Positions 5,585 through 5,978 of a stretch of DNA of 5,978 nt are shown one piece after another; within the stretch, counting starts at the first letter, position 1, and every line of letters starts with the position of its first letter. The stretch comes from an uncultured Oscillospiraceae bacterium. Its GTDB lineage: Bacteria; Bacillota; Clostridia; Oscillospirales; Oscillospiraceae. The position numbers and the translations under genes were made by a program. The stretch spans positions 1 to 5,978 of the forward strand of contig CAKTVN010000105.1 of NCBI GenBank assembly GCA_934623545.1, written 5' to 3'. The notes below the pieces were generated by a model. That model made no database searches. It was not told the origin of the DNA and was given only the letters and a program-made list of their open reading frames with translations.

Positions 5585-5978
5585 ATGGCAAGCTTTAACG
5601 CATCGCCGAACCCGCTGGATTTTGTGCGGGGATGCACCATCGATTTTGACCTGAACACGGGTCTTTCGAAGACGATTGAGACGGGCAAACGCCATCTCAG
5701 CCAGATGAAGGGTATGTTCTTGGACGAGGACGCGCTGGAAAAGAAGATCGCGGAGGAGGGCGACAGCCTGATCTACGAGTTCCACGGCGTGCCCGTGCCG
5801 CAGACACCGGGTGATTTTGCCTTCGGCTGCTCGATTTTGAATCCGGGCAAGATCGGTGACGAGTATTACTTCACGAAGGGTCATTTCCACACACTGCTGG
5901 AGACGGGCGAGGTCTATTATTGCCTGAAGGGTCACGGCTATATGCTGCTGGAGAACCCGGAAGGGGACTGGTCCGCAC
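5585..5978 (+). CDS. Cupin-type glucose-6-phosphate isomerase homologue (3' end outside window)
   Basis: The first 131 residues of a protein resembling the cupin glucose/phosphoglucose isomerases known mainly from archaea (GPI family, PF06560 by recollection), which convert glucose 6-phosphate and fructose 6-phosphate using a bound metal. The metal motif TKGHFHTLLETGEVYY (97-112) places H100, H102 and E109 with the spacing of His88, His90 and Glu97 of the Pyrococcus enzyme. The fourth ligand, a His, would lie past the window edge. The preceding strand GKIGDEYYF and following CLKGHGYMLLE fit the cupin barrel. Start ATG 5585 follows a near-perfect AGGAGG (5573-5578) with 6 bases spacing, and the oxidoreductase stops 12 bases before. 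The cupin fold is well supported. Because it sits in a catabolic operon, it may act on a sugar other than glucose 6-phosphate; that is inference. Confidence 0.85.
   Translation, partial: MASFNASPNPLDFVRGCTIDFDLNTGLSKTIETGKRHLSQMKGMFLDEDALEKKIAEEGDSLIYEFHGVPVPQTPGDFAFGCSILNPGKIGDEYYFTKGHFHTLLETGEVYYCLKGHGYMLLENPEGDWSA

Noticed and set aside
4199..5935. Long open frame of 578 codons on the minus strand
   Set aside because: It runs antisense through three well-supported + strand genes, has an Arg/His/Ala-rich low-quality composition and no recognisable domain. It is a by-product of G/C-biased codon positions.

Overview
The window holds one co-directional block of genes on the + strand: six coding regions, the first and last cut by the window edges. 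It reads as a stretch of a carbohydrate or amino-compound catabolic operon. Base composition is GC-rich (judged by eye, not counted) and codon third positions strongly favour G/C. Most starts are preceded by purine-rich Shine-Dalgarno sequences. Together with the protein flavour, this suggests a GC-rich Clostridia-type Firmicute such as a gut Oscillospiraceae-like bacterium. That assignment is inference; no taxonomic marker gene is present.

Layout: (1) 2-355, the C-terminal end of an RbsC/AraH-type sugar ABC transporter permease. (2) 356-426, a spacer with two adjacent stem-loops. (3) 427-1719, an M20-family metallo-hydrolase (ArgE/DapE/carboxypeptidase-like deacylase or peptidase) with all metal ligands visible. 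(4) 1722-3140, a class III PLP aminotransferase with two unusual cysteine clusters. (5) 3141-3201, a spacer with a strong 14-bp GC-rich stem-loop. (6) 3202-4536, a very cysteine-rich protein of the L-fucose/L-arabinose isomerase fold whose usual acidic metal motif appears to be amidated (Glu/Asp to Gln/Asn). (7) 4550-5572, a Gfo/Idh/MocA NAD(P)-dependent sugar oxidoreductase. (8) 5585 to the right edge, a cupin-type (archaeal-like) glucose-6-phosphate isomerase homologue with its metal motif intact.

How they may work together (inference): a pentose/hexose-type ABC importer brings in a substrate. The M20 hydrolase could cut an amide or peptide bond. The aminotransferase could remove an amino group. 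The oxidoreductase and the two isomerase-fold proteins could process the sugar-like carbon skeleton. A conjugate of a sugar and an amino compound, or an N-acylated amino sugar, would use all these activities. No characterised pathway with exactly this gene set is recognised from the sequence alone. No tRNA, rRNA, CRISPR array, insertion sequence or convincing promoter was found, and no stem-loop has the U-tract of a classical intrinsic terminator.
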